Below, one piece after another: positions 24,097 through 35,743 of a stretch of 64,000 nt of DNA. Origin of the DNA: Atherinomorus stipes (lineage: Eukaryota; Chordata; Actinopteri; Atheriniformes; Atherinidae); NCBI GenBank assembly GCA_023101725.1, contig JALJCO010012873.1, positions 310,001 to 374,000 of the forward strand. The letters run 5' to 3'. The position numbers and the translations under genes were made by a program. The notes beneath the pieces are model-generated. The model was not told the origin of the DNA and searched no databases. It saw only the letters and a list, made by a program, of their open reading frames with translations. Position 1 is the stretch's first letter. Each line of letters opens with the position of its first letter.

Positions 24097-24162
24097 AAAG
24101 GATCATGTGCTTCATGATCCTTTTTGCCATATTGGGGGTCCAGTACCGACCCCCAATATGGC
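24097..24162. repeat. Two adjacent perfect hairpins
   Basis: First: AAAGGATCATG at 24097-24107 pairs with CATGATCCTTT at 24113-24123. Second: GCCATATTGGGGGTC at 24126-24140 pairs with GACCCCCAATATGGC at 24148-24162, a perfect 15-bp stem with a 7-nt loop. They probably are the ends of small foldback MITEs. Confidence 0.9.
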
Positions 24163-24417
24163 TGGATTTTTTTAATCCCTACTGAAAGAGTTAATGATCA
24201 TTGAGCATTTTGATGATCAAAAGATTATAAATCTAAAAAAGAAAACCCCCTCTTCTTACGAACCAGGAGTCGTGGCGCATGTCAAAAGCATGACGAACAT
24301 ATCATTCTATCAAGTAAATACAACCGATCGGATCACTTTTCCCAGTGTCCATGGAAACCAGTGAGCTGGAAGCTCTGATTGGAAAGATTTCAATCAGATA
24401 GTTGAATTATTTGTTCG

Positions 24418-24717
24418 TAGGGCTGGGAAAAATATCGATACACTAAAGTATCGCAATATTTTCATATGCAGATTTCATATTGATATTTAAAAACACAATA
24501 CTGATCTAGTTTACCAATGAAATCTCGGGAGATTTCGTTGTTCTCTTAAAAAATCTCGTGAGATTTCACGAAAACCCACGAAATTTCGTAACAGAACGAC
24601 AAAATCTTGCCAGATTTCATTAGTAAAATAGATCGATACTGCATTTTTAAATATAGATATATCAGCAGATGAAAATAATGTGATATTTCAGGGTATTGAT
24701 ATTTTTTCCCAGCTCTA
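24418..24717. mobile_element. hAT MITE, 300 bp
   Basis: Ends TAGGGCTGGGAAAAATATCG and the inverted GATATTTTTTCCCAGCTCTA. Flanking octamers TTTGTTCG (24410-24417) and TTTGTTCA (24718-24725) match at seven of eight. The interior is built of AATCTCG(G/T)GAGATTT-type palindromes. Confidence 0.9.
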
Positions 24718-24837
24718 TTTGTTCATGTAAAAGTAGTCAATGCTGCACGGTGGGTGAAGCCTTATGCTGTTCCCATGCCCCACGGATTAAAAAAGGAAAG
24801 AAAAAAAAAAAAACACTGAACAGCGCCTGTCATTGGT

Positions 24838-24942
24838 TAATTATATCGGTCAATATCCATTCGATATCGACCGATATTGCTATTCAGTTTTTAAAGCTGA
24901 CATTGGCCGATACCAATGTCGGTGCAATATTTTGTGCATCTC
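24838..24942 (+). mobile_element. hAT element, right end fragment
   Basis: Contains repeated ATATCGGTCAATAT and CGATATCGACCGATAT words and finishes GGTGCAATATTTTGTGCATCTCTA, a decayed hAT terminus. No left end is found. Confidence 0.6.
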
Positions 24943-25639
24943 TAAAATCAAATGTTGAATCTGAGACATTTTACCACTTTATTGAAAATAGAAGCAGATT
25001 GTGGATCTGAATCTTCTTATAAAAGTAACTGTAATGTCTAACTTGTCCATGTCAGGTTGCATTTTTATGGGCTATTATATGAAACATTTACAAGTCAGGG
25101 GGATAACTCATCTTTTCTATCTCTGACTTCAGTTTGTACGATAAGGTGAGTCAGTTCAATATTACTACACACGTGTGGAAATGTATATGTACATTAAAAA
25201 CAACTTCCGAATCTTGAAAAGTTACTCTGATCATAATGTGAAATACTGGATTTTTCACTTCCAGAAACCTGGGATTAAGTATTTTGGGATTTTGTAAATC
25301 CATTACAATCTGTAAGTTGTAAGGCACATGTAAATAAGCTAATATGCAAAATATGTATGTAAATAAATCAAATGAAAATTGAATACAAATAAAACAAGAA
25401 CAAATATAAAGTATTTTAAACATGATGACATTTTTATCAGACTTGCATAACTGAAATTCATGGTAGAAAATAATCAAGTAAATAAGTAAAATATTTGAAC
25501 ATGTAACTGAGACAAAATATCGAGACAATTTTCACCAGAAATTTCAGGTTGTTGATAATGTTTTCTAAAAGGATGGTTGATTTAATATAGTAAACGTCTT
25601 TACAAACAGAGTTTAAAGTTTTCATCATTATTATGCTGT
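24943..25639. other. No gene recognised
   Basis: AT-rich; the 125-codon minus frame at 25151-25528 is rich in F, I, Y and C as expected of chance AT-rich translation. Confidence 0.45.
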
Positions 25640-25713
25640 TATTTTACCAGTCGACCCTGGAGATCAGATGGTGCTGAAGGTGGCCCCTGAACTAAAATGG
25701 GTTTGACACCCTG
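25640..25713 (+). mobile_element. hAT MITE right end (GTTTGACACCCTG)
   Basis: GGTGGCCCCTGAACTAAAATGGGTTTGACACCCTG is the known shape of the CAGGGGTGTCAAAC-type fish hAT MITE end. The rest of the element is not recognisable. Confidence 0.6.
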
Positions 25714-27743
25714 GTATACACAAAGTTCAAGTAGGGGCACCACATCACAACACACTCAGTATGGCCTCATTTCCAAGTATCTGTTCCTAAAAATACAAAA
25801 ACCCCAACATGAACCAGCCCCCAAATATTTGGCAACATATCAGGAGGCAATTTGTTATATTCCTACCTTGACATGACACACCAGTGATATCAGGTCCCTC
25901 CAGTGTTCAACATACACAGCCCGCTTATCGCAGACATATGAAATCATAGCTTTGATGTGTGAGGTCTAGATGAGTGTGAGGTTATGTGAAGACTGTCCCA
26001 GGTGTAACACTGCCGGAGCAGAGACAGTGACTCCAGGCCAAGACAATGATTTGGGTCAGTAGGTAAATTGCCTTCTTGGACCACAGGGGACTTGTTGGCA
26101 ATTAATCCTGCCGATGAGCCGTGTGAAGTATACACAGGAGACTGATAAATGCAGCTCTGTTAGCGCAGCTCTTTCAAAGAGTGATGGGGTGAAATTTTCT
26201 GCAGCATCTGTGTTGAAATTTGGATTTAGACTTGAGATTTTCCACTGCAGCAGGGGAAAACCAAAAGTCTCGCCAGTGAAATTAGGCATGCACTCTCTGA
26301 AAACTGGCACCGAGATCTTAAATCCTCTCCAGAGCCGACATCCAGAAGGTTTTGCCAAAACACCTCAGCAGTTTTTTATTCATCTGACCAAAACAAAAAT
26401 CCCAGCTCTAATCTGAAAAACAAAATTCCCTTTAAATAGACAGCAAGGAAAAATAAGTTCAAGATGCCAGAGCAATTTGTTATATTTAGTTCCTTTCATG
26501 TTTTTCTCAAAACAAAAGGTAAAGACCATCTTCTCGAATATTTAAATAGAAAAAAGTACCATAATCTTTACCAATAACACCTTTTTTTTTTCAATTGGTT
26601 TCAAAACATGTCACTGACATTCAAAAGCAAAAGTGATATTCTTCATCTTCTCTTCATCTTGATGTGATTTATGTTTCACAGTTCCAGTGTTTTGGCACAT
26701 CATTAATAGCTGTGTTTTGCCAACAACATGCTTGAGCAACTCGACGGCCGTTAGAGGCTGCATCTGTCTGCGCTCACCAGGCGAGAGTATCAGTCACTCT
26801 GTGAAAAGTTTCCCCATTAGCCTCAAGCTTCTGTCTAATCCAAGATTAATCATGAAGTAGGATCTGATCCTAAATGATAGGGGCACAGACAAAATGCCAC
26901 TTCTGGCACACAATCACTCCACTGTGTGGAAGTGTTACCCCCATGTCAGTGTTAAAGATTGTTGCTTTATAGCAGGAACCAGACTCCAGACAGCGGACAG
27001 AAATTCTCATCAGCCAAGTGTGAAAAAGGAGGTTTGATGTGACGCAGGAACTTTGGCAAGATACTCTCAAAACTACCCGAAATATAGATCTTCACCACAG
27101 TTTCTTTCAGCTTCCCCGTTATCACACATTACATCTACAAAGCTGCGGTTTGACTTAGAAACTTCATACACACTGAAAATTAGAGCGATTCTCTATGTAA
27201 AGATTAGCAATAAATTCATGAGAGAGAGGTGTGAAGCATGAAGGGAGCATCAGCAGCAAAAGTAAGCTTGTTGGTCTGTTTTTAACCCTGAAAGATGGAC
27301 TACATAACTTTTTGATTTTAAAACTCATCATTACAGACTTGTCTGACATCTATTTTGAACATTTCTGGAGCTGTTGCTGCCCAAAAATCACAATACAACT
27401 TATTCACCCAGAACACGATGTGATGTTGCAGCAGAATTTCACTTTACGCACTGCATCACACACTAACACATAAACACACCGGTTGTTGTGAACATGCACC
27501 ATGGCTGATTCAGCAAAAAACAGATATGACTGACTTTTACTGGCTGGAAAGATATTACACTGGTAGAATGAAGATGATCCTGCTTAGTGCAGGTATGATG
27601 GATATGATACTGGATTAGATTGGAGTGGATTGATGGGGGTGTCATTGAAAAATTGCAAAAGTTCTGTAATGCTTGTTTAAAACCCCAGGCCATTTTTATT
27701 AAAATTGATTTTTGTTTTTCATACAAAACTGTTTGTAGACGCT
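25714..27743. other. No gene recognised
   Basis: About 2 kb with overlapping chance frames at 26056-26416 on both strands, without motifs. A block at 26680-26830 (CATCATTAATAGCTGTG and CpG-bearing CTCGACGGCCGTTAGAGG) is less AT-rich and might be conserved. Confidence 0.4.
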
Positions 27744-28442
27744 GAACCTTTAATCCCAGTCAGCATCCGGAACCTTTAATCCCAGTCAGCATCCGGAACC
27801 TTTAATCCCAGTCAGCTTCCAGAACCTTTAAAGGCATATGCCACCGATAGTAGCACAGGCAGCACGCATGCGCAGCATCCCCAGCTTCCGTAAACAGGGT
27901 TGCTGCCGGATGCTGCGCATGCGTGCTGCCTTTGCTACTATCCACAGTGCTTCGCTTGTGATTGGCCTGTCCTTCCGCGGCATAAAGTTCCCCTATTGAA
28001 TGCGGCCTGGTCAGTCCTTTGAAGTGAAATCGGCTTCTCGTTTGTACTCGGTCAGAATGTGCGGGTCACGAAACGTATTTGGAGAAAATCTCGAGTTAAT
28101 TAGTTTACTTTTGCCAAGTGGTGCTAGTTGGAACCGCCAGATTACAGCAATTATGCTAAGCTAAGCTAAGCTAAAGCCAGTGCTGACAGATTCAGAGAAT
28201 GACTGGGTCAGTGAGAAAATGCTTCTGCCCACTTGTCCAACTCAGGGAACTGCGGGGGGAGGCCCAATTTCACCAAGAGGAGGCATATGCCTTTAATGCC
28301 AGTCAGCTTCCAGAGCCTTTAATCCCAGTCAGCATCCAGCACCTTTAATCCCAGTCAGTATCCAGAACCTTTTATCCCAGTGAGCATCTAGAACCTTTAA
28401 TCCCAGTCAGCTTCCAGAACCTGTAATCCCAGTAAGCATCCA
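27744..28442. repeat. 26-bp minisatellite split by a TTAA element
   Basis: Units close to GAACCTTTAATCCCAGTCAG plus CATCCG. About three and a half units lie at 27744-27831 and five and a half at 28293-28442. The transposon at 27832-28292 sits inside a unit, so the array predates it. Confidence 0.95.
27832..28292. mobile_element. TTAA-flanked MITE, 461 bp, with internal foldback
   Basis: Ends AGGCATATGCC and GGCATATGCCT lie between TTAA at 27828-27831 and TTAA at 28293-28296. The interrupted tandem unit normally contains a single TTTAAT, so the duplication is confirmed locally. Near the left end, GATAGTAGCACAGGCAGCAC and GCATGCGCAGCATCC pair with an inverted copy ending GCTACTATC at about 27944. 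Four GCTAA units occur near 28158. TTAA targets point to piggyBac or Kolobok. Confidence 0.92.
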
Positions 28443-30054
28443 TAGAGGACCTTTATTTTTGGTCTTTTTGTTACTTTCTACTCACTGACTGGACATTACT
28501 GCCAATTAAAGCTCTCTGATTGGTGGAAAGTTTGACAGGGACTGGCTTCATATACATATAGTGTCTCTGAATAAACACTACATTTAGTGGCTGGATTGTT
28601 AACCTCCTGGAAGGGATATCAATGCTAGCAAACTTCCATAGATTACCTAAAGCGTAAACTATCCATCACAATTTACCCCACAGAGTTACACTGTTTCTGT
28701 GGAACTGGTGGTGGTAGAAGTCATGGCTCTCTGAGGCCCCAATGATCTAGCAGAGTTTTAAGGGTTAAGTTAACATTAACTGTAATGCAAATCTTGACAA
28801 AGCTAAACACAACATATGATCACAGACTTCACAAGCTGAGAGAAGTCAAACAGCTCTGAAAGGAAAACCTCCTTCACACAAAACAGCAAAAAAATGCTGA
28901 AGAAAGAAAACATGCAAGTTTGAAGTGAAATCTTGAAACGTGACATTAAGAGTCTGACATCAAGCCATCCATCCATGAAAGACGACCCCAGCATGGCGGA
29001 GAGCATGCAGGTCTTTACGTGTTTGTGAGGAACAATGAATGCAGGCAGTTTTCTGAGGAGCTTCCTTCAAAGAGCCGAAGACCTTAAAACGGAGGTAATG
29101 ATTTATGTTTAAACATCAATAACGGCAACCAGCATGCAGCCACATCAACAGTAGAATGAGGGGCCTGGCCAAAGCTTTGAAATGTCCTGGAAAATAATGT
29201 CTCTCAGATTGTTTATTGACTCAACCTGTCCAGTATAACGACTAATGAGAAAAACATTGAGCTGGAACTGGAAAAAAAAAAATAAATCCACATGCGCTGA
29301 GCAGATTCTAACATTAAAACGGTGCTCAAAGTTATTAATAAATGAAGCTGTATTTCAATTTCAACTTTCAAAAAATTCCAGAGCTGAAGTAATTGTTGCC
29401 ACGAGAGGAAACAGAAGCAGAGCTGCACGTGTTTACGTACAATCTGTGTTTGATCTGAACTCTGAAAGTCTCCACGGGACAGAATAATATCTGTTAAGAA
29501 GGCATCATTAGTTCTAAGGTAAACAAGAGTTTAACACGAAAACAGAAAGTAATCAAACCCTTAAAGTGATTCTCCTTAATAAGAAAGATAATCTCCACTT
29601 TAGCTCGACTCTCCTCGGCTCGGTCGGATCCTCTCTGTAATTGCTCTTGTTAATCATGCCTTAATTCATTGACGAGATTCATTTGGAAGCCTCGTCTTGG
29701 AGAACACACAATCTCCTGCAATCTGGCCGCGACGGCATCTTGAAATTAAGGATGTGCAAAGCAGAAGGAGAACAGATTAAGCTGTTTTTAAGGGCATTGG
29801 AGATGCCAGCAGGGTGATGTAACACTGATCAGTGTCTGTCAAAACCATTGACCAGGGCTCCCAAGAAACACTTTGAGCCAACATTCTTTTGTAATTTAGC
29901 TTTTAAATGGGTGAATGCCTTCAGGCAGAATTTGTCCAGTTGTTAGGAATTTTGTATAAGCGATAAAATGACTGAGCAGTCCTGATATGTAGATGGAGTT
30001 GCAAATTGCCACAGTTGCACCATTAATGAAGGCATGCCAGAGCATCTCTAAAGC
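28443..30054. other. Unassigned; possible conserved block at 29575-29765
   Basis: No transposon recognised. The segment 29575-29765 is low in repeats and contains TGTAATTGCTCTTGTTAATC and GCCTTAATTCATTGACGAG, with TAAT cores typical of developmental enhancers. That reading is inference only. Confidence 0.35.
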
Positions 30055-30115
30055 ATGCTTTCCTAAAACTTGGGGTCCCGACCCTCGTGAGGGTCCCAAT
30101 ATCATTTCAGAGAAT
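30055..30115 (+). mobile_element. hAT-like MITE left end fragment
   Basis: CTTTCCTAAAACTTGGGGTCC and CGACCCTCGTGAGGGTCCC match the style of a fish MITE whose end reads CTCAAACTTTGGGGTCGCGACCC. Too short to bound. Confidence 0.45.
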
Positions 30116-30229
30116 CACCAGATCTAAATAAATAAATAAAAAGGAAAAGTCCACATTTATTAATAAAAGTAGACGTATCATGCTTTTTAAAACATTCCAA
30201 AGGTCAACTACAGGTATATAGAAGCATGT

Positions 30230-30690
30230 GAGTAAGAAAGAAAGAAAGAAAGAAACTTAATTTAAATAGCACCTTTCACAGACAAAAGTCACAAATCATA
30301 AAAACAACAGGAAATACACTGGGTAAAAAAACAAACAAACAACCAGTCAGATGTCCAGTTAACTGAAAACTTGTACGAATAAAAATGTCTTCAGCTTTCG
30401 TTGAAAAGAATCTAGTGAGTGGGCCTCAAAGAGGGACAGAGGCAGGGCGTTCCACAGTTTTGGAGCCACAGCTTAAAACAACAAATCTCCTTGAGTTTTA
30501 AAGTAAGTCTTCGGGACCATGAGACGGTTCTGGTCCGAGGAGTGGAGCGTGCGGACAGGGGTGTAAGGGCGCATCATATTTGCAGGTCTGACCGACCGTG
30601 CAACGCTCTAAAAGTCAGAAATAAATTTAAAATCAATTTAGAATTTGATAGGGAGCCAATAAAGGTACGGCCAATGAAGGTACGCCCAAT
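30230..30690. mobile_element. Dispersed repeat with AAATAGCACCTTTCACAGAC head
   Basis: After a GAAA microsatellite (30234-30256) comes TTTAAATAGCACCTTTCACA, GGGCGTTCCACAGTTTTGGA and GAATTTGATAGGGAGCCAAT, which are landmarks of a common teleost interspersed repeat, possibly LINE-related on the minus strand. It has no open frame of note. Confidence 0.6.
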
Positions 30691-30854
30691 TCATGACGTT
30701 GCCCCGGAACAGTCACGGATTCTGAAGGGTCACAGATTCCGGTAGGACACCAGCACCATAACTCACGTGTTTTCCAGATCATTTCTTGGTTGCGGCAATG
30801 CTTTTTGGAAAAAAAAAAGTCATATACTATTGGGAAGCCTGTTTATTTCTATTT

Positions 30855-31865
30855 GAAATAGCAGCACATTTGTAAGGAAAATGCATTTGTGGGATGAGCA
30901 CCAGAGTTCCATAGGTGGGTTGTGCCCATGAAAAACTTGCCAAATCTTCTCTGCCATTGCCAAACAGTTGATTCTGATTCGATTCTTGTTTTGAGCTTCT
31001 GGTACCCCAGGTGTTGTGAGCATGGGTGCTACTACAGCGGTCAGGTGGTATCTGATTCAAGCACGTCACATTTGACTGATCTGGACCAAGTCCATGCCAG
31101 AGGCAGGCTGTGAGAGGTCGCCACAGTAAGACTGTTTCCTCACCATGTCAGCACTTAGGAACTGTAGGCAGGCTTCTACAGATCTGCAATCAAGGCTTGT
31201 AGGATCATTTTCTCAAGATTTGCAATAAAAACATTTTTAAAAGGACCCATATTATGCACTTTTGTCCCCATCTGAAATCATTCTTTGATATCTTAAGGTA
31301 CTAAAGGAGTCATGGTTCAATCAAATCCGACCTCAGTTTGAGCGCTTCAACCGTGCAGCGCACCCTCTTTTTTTCCTCCTCTCCAAACGTACCTCAAAGT
31401 GCAGTTGAGAAAGTGAACAACCGCAGCTTTCATAGTTTCTCATCTCTACTGGTGTTGTGAGGGACAGTATGCTCAATGGAATCGTCTCTGAAGCCAGAGA
31501 GGGTCTCAGTCTAAGGTATGGAAGTGGATGGTGTTCAAGACTATTTTGACCAGCCAGTGACATATGAATAAAATGCCAATTTGGCCGATCGTAAAAAAAA
31601 AAAAAAAAAGCCTAATTTAAAAGTCTTAAAGACTCTTAATAACTACCATGTTTTTGATGGGTGTTTTTGGTCACTTTGTAAGTTAAAACACCCCAGAAGA
31701 CCATGTCAAGCACTTAGTCAATCTGCATAATATGGGCCCTTTAAAAAAAGTTTTGCAAAATGATGCAAAAGAAGATTTGGCAAGTTTTTCACGGACACAA
31801 CCCACATGATGGACTCTGCTGCTCATCCCACAAATGCACTCTCTTTACAAATGTGGCATAAGATT
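30855..31865. mobile_element. Long inverted-repeat element interrupted by a TTAA MITE
   Basis: The arm 30861-30949 (CACATTTGTAAGG, TGCATTTGTGGGATGAGCA, GGGTTGTGCCCATGAAAAAC, TTGCCAAATCTTC) is repeated inverted at about 31770-31858, with roughly one base in six different. The spacer holds the 500-bp TTAA element at 31241-31740. No target duplication was identified. Confidence 0.75.
31241..31740. mobile_element. TTAA-flanked MITE, 500 bp
   Basis: Ends AAGGACCCATATTATGCA and TGCATAATATGGGCCCT pair, and TTAA flanks both sides exactly (31237-31240 and 31741-31744). The terminus is that of a very common fish MITE (GGGCCCATATTATGC type). piggyBac or Kolobok by target preference. Confidence 0.92.
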
Positions 31866-32052
31866 TATTACCCAGAAGCATTAGTACAACACAGAAATAT
31901 TCTACCAAACACTCATTTTCTTACTCTTTGGCTACATTTAATTATGTTTTAGATTTATTTACTAACCTAAGTACCATCACAACACTGTTACATGTTATCC
32001 AGTGACAAGTGAATCATTATGACAAACTTAAAGTCAAGTAGTACATCAACAG

Positions 32053-33006
32053 TAGGCGCATTCGGACAGAGGTCCTCGGAACGCAGTTCCTATAACTGCC
32101 TGTCTCGAGTTTGGTCATAAGAACTGCCCTTCCCCATCAGTTAGCATTCCCACATGGGGGAGGACCTTGATAGGGACCATGACACAATCGTCTGCAACAG
32201 TGACAAATTCATGCCCCAGCAGATCTGATACAAAACTGAGGTTTCTCATCTCTTTTATTCAAAGCTATTATAAAAGCTAGCTTAACAGCTTTCCATCATC
32301 ACGGTCATTTTTATCACGTAGCAGAACAGCCCCCCGTTGGAAAGTTGCCCTACTAACGTCTTGTGCACCTTTCATGGAAGTGCACCCGGATACTTTAGTG
32401 AACGCACTGGGGTTCGTCCACTAAAGTGTCCGGCAGGCAGGCGGAGATTGTACTGACACAAAACGCAACTGTATTTGGGTTTTCCATCACAAGCCATTAA
32501 AAAAGCTAACTTACCAGCTTTTACTCATCACGGTCATATTTATCAACCTAACGTCTTGTTAATCTTTTGTTAAAGTGCACTCGGGGTCCGTCCACTCAAA
32601 TGTCCAGGCAGCAGGCGCAGATACTACTGCCACACTTTGCAGCTGTATTTGGGTCATCAAATTAATATGAAAATAATTGCTTTTGGACATTTCAAAAGAG
32701 GCTAGTTATCGATTCAGGACATGTACCATTGTAACAGCTGTGGGACTTCTTAAATATGGCGGGACCAGAAGAAACGGAGATCACAAAAGGGACGCGGTTT
32801 GCCAGTTCTACCAATCACCAAACATCTACATATTTCAGTTCCTATGGAACCCCGAAAAGACTCTGCCTCGGAGTAGGAGCTAAAAAGGTTATAGGAACTG
32901 AGGTCGTGGTCCCTAGTTCCTATGTGTCCGAATGCGCCAAAAAACGGTCTGGTTCCCAAAAAGGTTATAGGAACTCCAAAAGGTTCCTACAGTCCGAAAG
33001 CGCCTA
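32053..33006. mobile_element. MITE with GGCGCATTCGGAC ends, 954 bp
   Basis: TAGGCGCATTCGGACAGAGG at the left pairs with AGTCCGAAAGCGCCTA at the right; inner AACGCAGTTCCTATAACTG pairs with GGTTATAGGAACT. The interior contains an imperfect tandem duplication, about 32265-32475 against 32496-32660 (AGCTTTnnnATCATCACGGTC, CTAACGTCTTGT, GTGCAC, GTCCACTnAAnTGTCC, GCAACTGTATTTGGGT). No clear target duplication is visible. Confidence 0.8.
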
Positions 33007-33068
33007 GTATCTCACATCCATCAGACCACATGCATCTACAAGGAAACTGTTCCACAATCCTTTAATAT

Positions 33069-34036
33069 TAGGGATGGGCATAAGCAAACATCTTTTTGAT
33101 CAATCGCCAGGAGAATTAACGATCAATTATCGATTAATCAAATAAGAGATGCATGTTTAAAAATATGATTACACATACCACAGGCAGACTGTTGGTTTTT
33201 TCCCCCCCAAAAAAAAATACTTATTTAATTCAACTCCCCACTGCTCTACAGCCTCAATAATATTCTCGGCGAGAAGGTCACGCTGAGGTGACACGTTATG
33301 GTGAGGTCGCGCTGTGCTGTTAAAGTGGTCCAACAGTCTGTTTTTATGGCAACGCTAGCTGCTGTGGCTAACTTGTTTAGCAGCTCCTGCTATTGCTTCT
33401 TGTGTTTCAATGAGCCTGGTAATGATGGGCTGTCAAGGACACTGATAGACTGGTTCGAGTAAATTCATCAGATCTGGGAAACCTTTACCATCGCAACACT
33501 TCTGGGCAACATATCCACTAAAATAATTTTATAGATTCCCTCCGTGATTTTGTCTGCCTGCTTTGCATCACAGCTCCTCTGGCTTCAGACTGAGACAAGG
33601 TGGTTGAATAGAGGATTTATTACCTTTAAACTCGGTCGGATCAAAGTTTGTTAAATGGTACATCGTGGGAGTTGTTGTCGAGTTGTTTTTATAAAACGTG
33701 TCGTAGTATTTATAATGTGAGGTGTCATTTTCGAGCGCAAAATGGTCTCACACCAGACTTCCCCATGCTCGCTTCATGTTTTAGACGAGTCCTCTTTCAG
33801 CTGAGTGAGGGAAGACAGAAGCTCGCAGGCGGCTTTCTCTGCTGTCTTTAGGCTACATCGCCCCCCGCTGGTAGGATGTTTTATTACCGCCACATAGTGA
33901 AATTTATTACATTGCTTCAAGACGTACACTACATGAATTAACTCTGTTCACTGTCGGATGGTCAAAAAAAAATTACATGATCGAAAAAATTCTTAACGAT
34001 CAATTATCGACCGACGATAAATTGTACCCATCCCTA
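33069..34036. mobile_element. hAT MITE, 968 bp
   Basis: Ends TAGGGATGGGCATAAGC and TTGTACCCATCCCTA, with subterminal AACGATCAATTATCGAT in both arms. Flanking octamers TTTAATAT and CTTAACAT agree at six of eight. The interior is AT-poor with a CpG-bearing block at 33260-33320 and 33600-33860. Confidence 0.87.
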
Positions 34037-34207
34037 CTTAACATAATACACTGCTTCTAACAAATTATGGGGGAGATACACTTTTCCACAATGTGAAGAT
34101 CCCTATGACATAATCTTAATAGTTTAAGATATTATGATAGAGTTGATAGCTCTTTATCATCCCCCGGTTGACACAGCCTTTGTGATTTAGGTATCATTAA
34201 TGTATAC

Positions 34208-34624
34208 TAGGGCTGCACAATTAATCGTTAAAAGATCGTGATCTCAATTCACACATACATGCAATCTCAATTCTACCCACAACAATTCTGAAACATTTTT
34301 AATCATGAGCTTATCACAAATAAGTTTCCATTCTTCCCAGATTTTTTCAAGCACCCTCAAATGCAACAGACTGCCGTTGCCTCCCACCCCCTAACCAATG
34401 TTAAAGAACTACAACTATGCATCTGCCAAAGAAATGCTCCAACAAAGCTCTTGTGCAAACACATGCTTTTTTTGAATTACCTTTTGAATAGGTTGTTTTG
34501 TTTGTTTTGTTAAAGTTTATTTGTGCAATAAATACTTTTAGGGAAAAAAATCGTTTTAGAAAATCGTGATCTTAATTTAAGAAAAAATCACGATTCACAT
34601 TTTTACCAGAATCGTGCAGCCCTA
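34208..34624. mobile_element. Complete hAT MITE, 417 bp
   Basis: Ends TAGGGCTGCACAATTAATCG and GAATCGTGCAGCCCTA with a perfect 8-bp duplication ATGTATAC at 34200-34207 and 34625-34632. AATCGTGATCT words occur in both arms. Confidence 0.96.
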
Positions 34625-34632
34625 ATGTATAC

Positions 34633-35743
34633 CCAGCAACTTCTTTATGGGTCCCACAACTTCTCAAAATGTTTGATCATTTTCCTAATGAGAGACCAGT
34701 TTTCCTTTGGCCTCCCTGATATATTTGGTAATATTTTTGCCATTCCTCATGCAGCAATATACTTGATGCTGTAGCTGTAAATCCAGCGGGGAGCTACAAT
34801 AAACTCTGTAGGTTGTAGTTATATATCTATCTTGAATCCTTGAGACTCTCATCTACCCAATGTTAATTCAAGTATGCCTTTGACAGGGTGCGCAAACCCC
34901 ACTACAGAACAAATGACGAGGTCGTCAGTGAATTTATCAACGCCAGTTCACACGCTGCTGGAAACATCAATTCTAGCGAAACCCCAGACGGCATGTTCAG
35001 CAGTTGCACTGACGAGCTTCTTCTATAATGCATGCCTGATGCATGTCTGTCACCATTTGCTAAACTGTCAATGTGACGACAACCATGTATCATCAGACAG
35101 TAACACGGAGAAGTCAGATAAAGTCAAAGAGCCTTTCTTATGCAAGTCTGTAACGCAAAAAAAATTTTTGAGAGACCATTAATGAGTGATTGTACAATAA
35201 CAAGCGAAACTGCAACAACAAAACTCGAGTGACTGAAAAAAGGGTCTTAAATGTCAGATTTGATAGTGTAAGTGTTTTAGGACTTGTTACATTGAGGTAA
35301 AATGTTAACAGGACACTGTGTATTCATGTAATAACGACACCACCTGTATTCTGATTGACTGTTCTTCCCTAAAAGTCCTCCCGTGGGATTCACAAAGAAT
35401 GTCACTCAGTTTAGTTTCAGCCATGATTTCTTCATGAACTGTAAACATTTGTATTAACTTTGATTTTTCATGTAGTAAACCAGACTAACCCAGTTCTATT
35501 GCATCGACACATGATGATTTTTTTTTTCTCTACTTCAAGCCTCCAATTAGTGGTTAAACTCAATTTTTCTTCTTATGATTTCCTCTGGCGCCCCTGCCTC
35601 CCCATTCCACCCCACATCCCTGTTAAAAGACCTGTTTGGACAATGAAATACTCAAACTTATTATTGCATATAAGATTATGATTATTTTCACTTATCTGTT
35701 AAGTCAACCTCTTCTTTGTCCTCATGGATTTTCAAAGTGGTGG
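34633..35743. other. No gene recognised
   Basis: Contains a 102-codon plus frame at 34874-35182 with several cysteines but no recognisable domain and no supporting splice signals. Otherwise AT-rich. Confidence 0.4.

Noticed and set aside
25151..25528. 125-codon minus-strand frame as a membrane protein
   Set aside because: Composition (F, I, Y, C rich) is what AT-rich DNA yields by chance; no start context, splice signals or motif.
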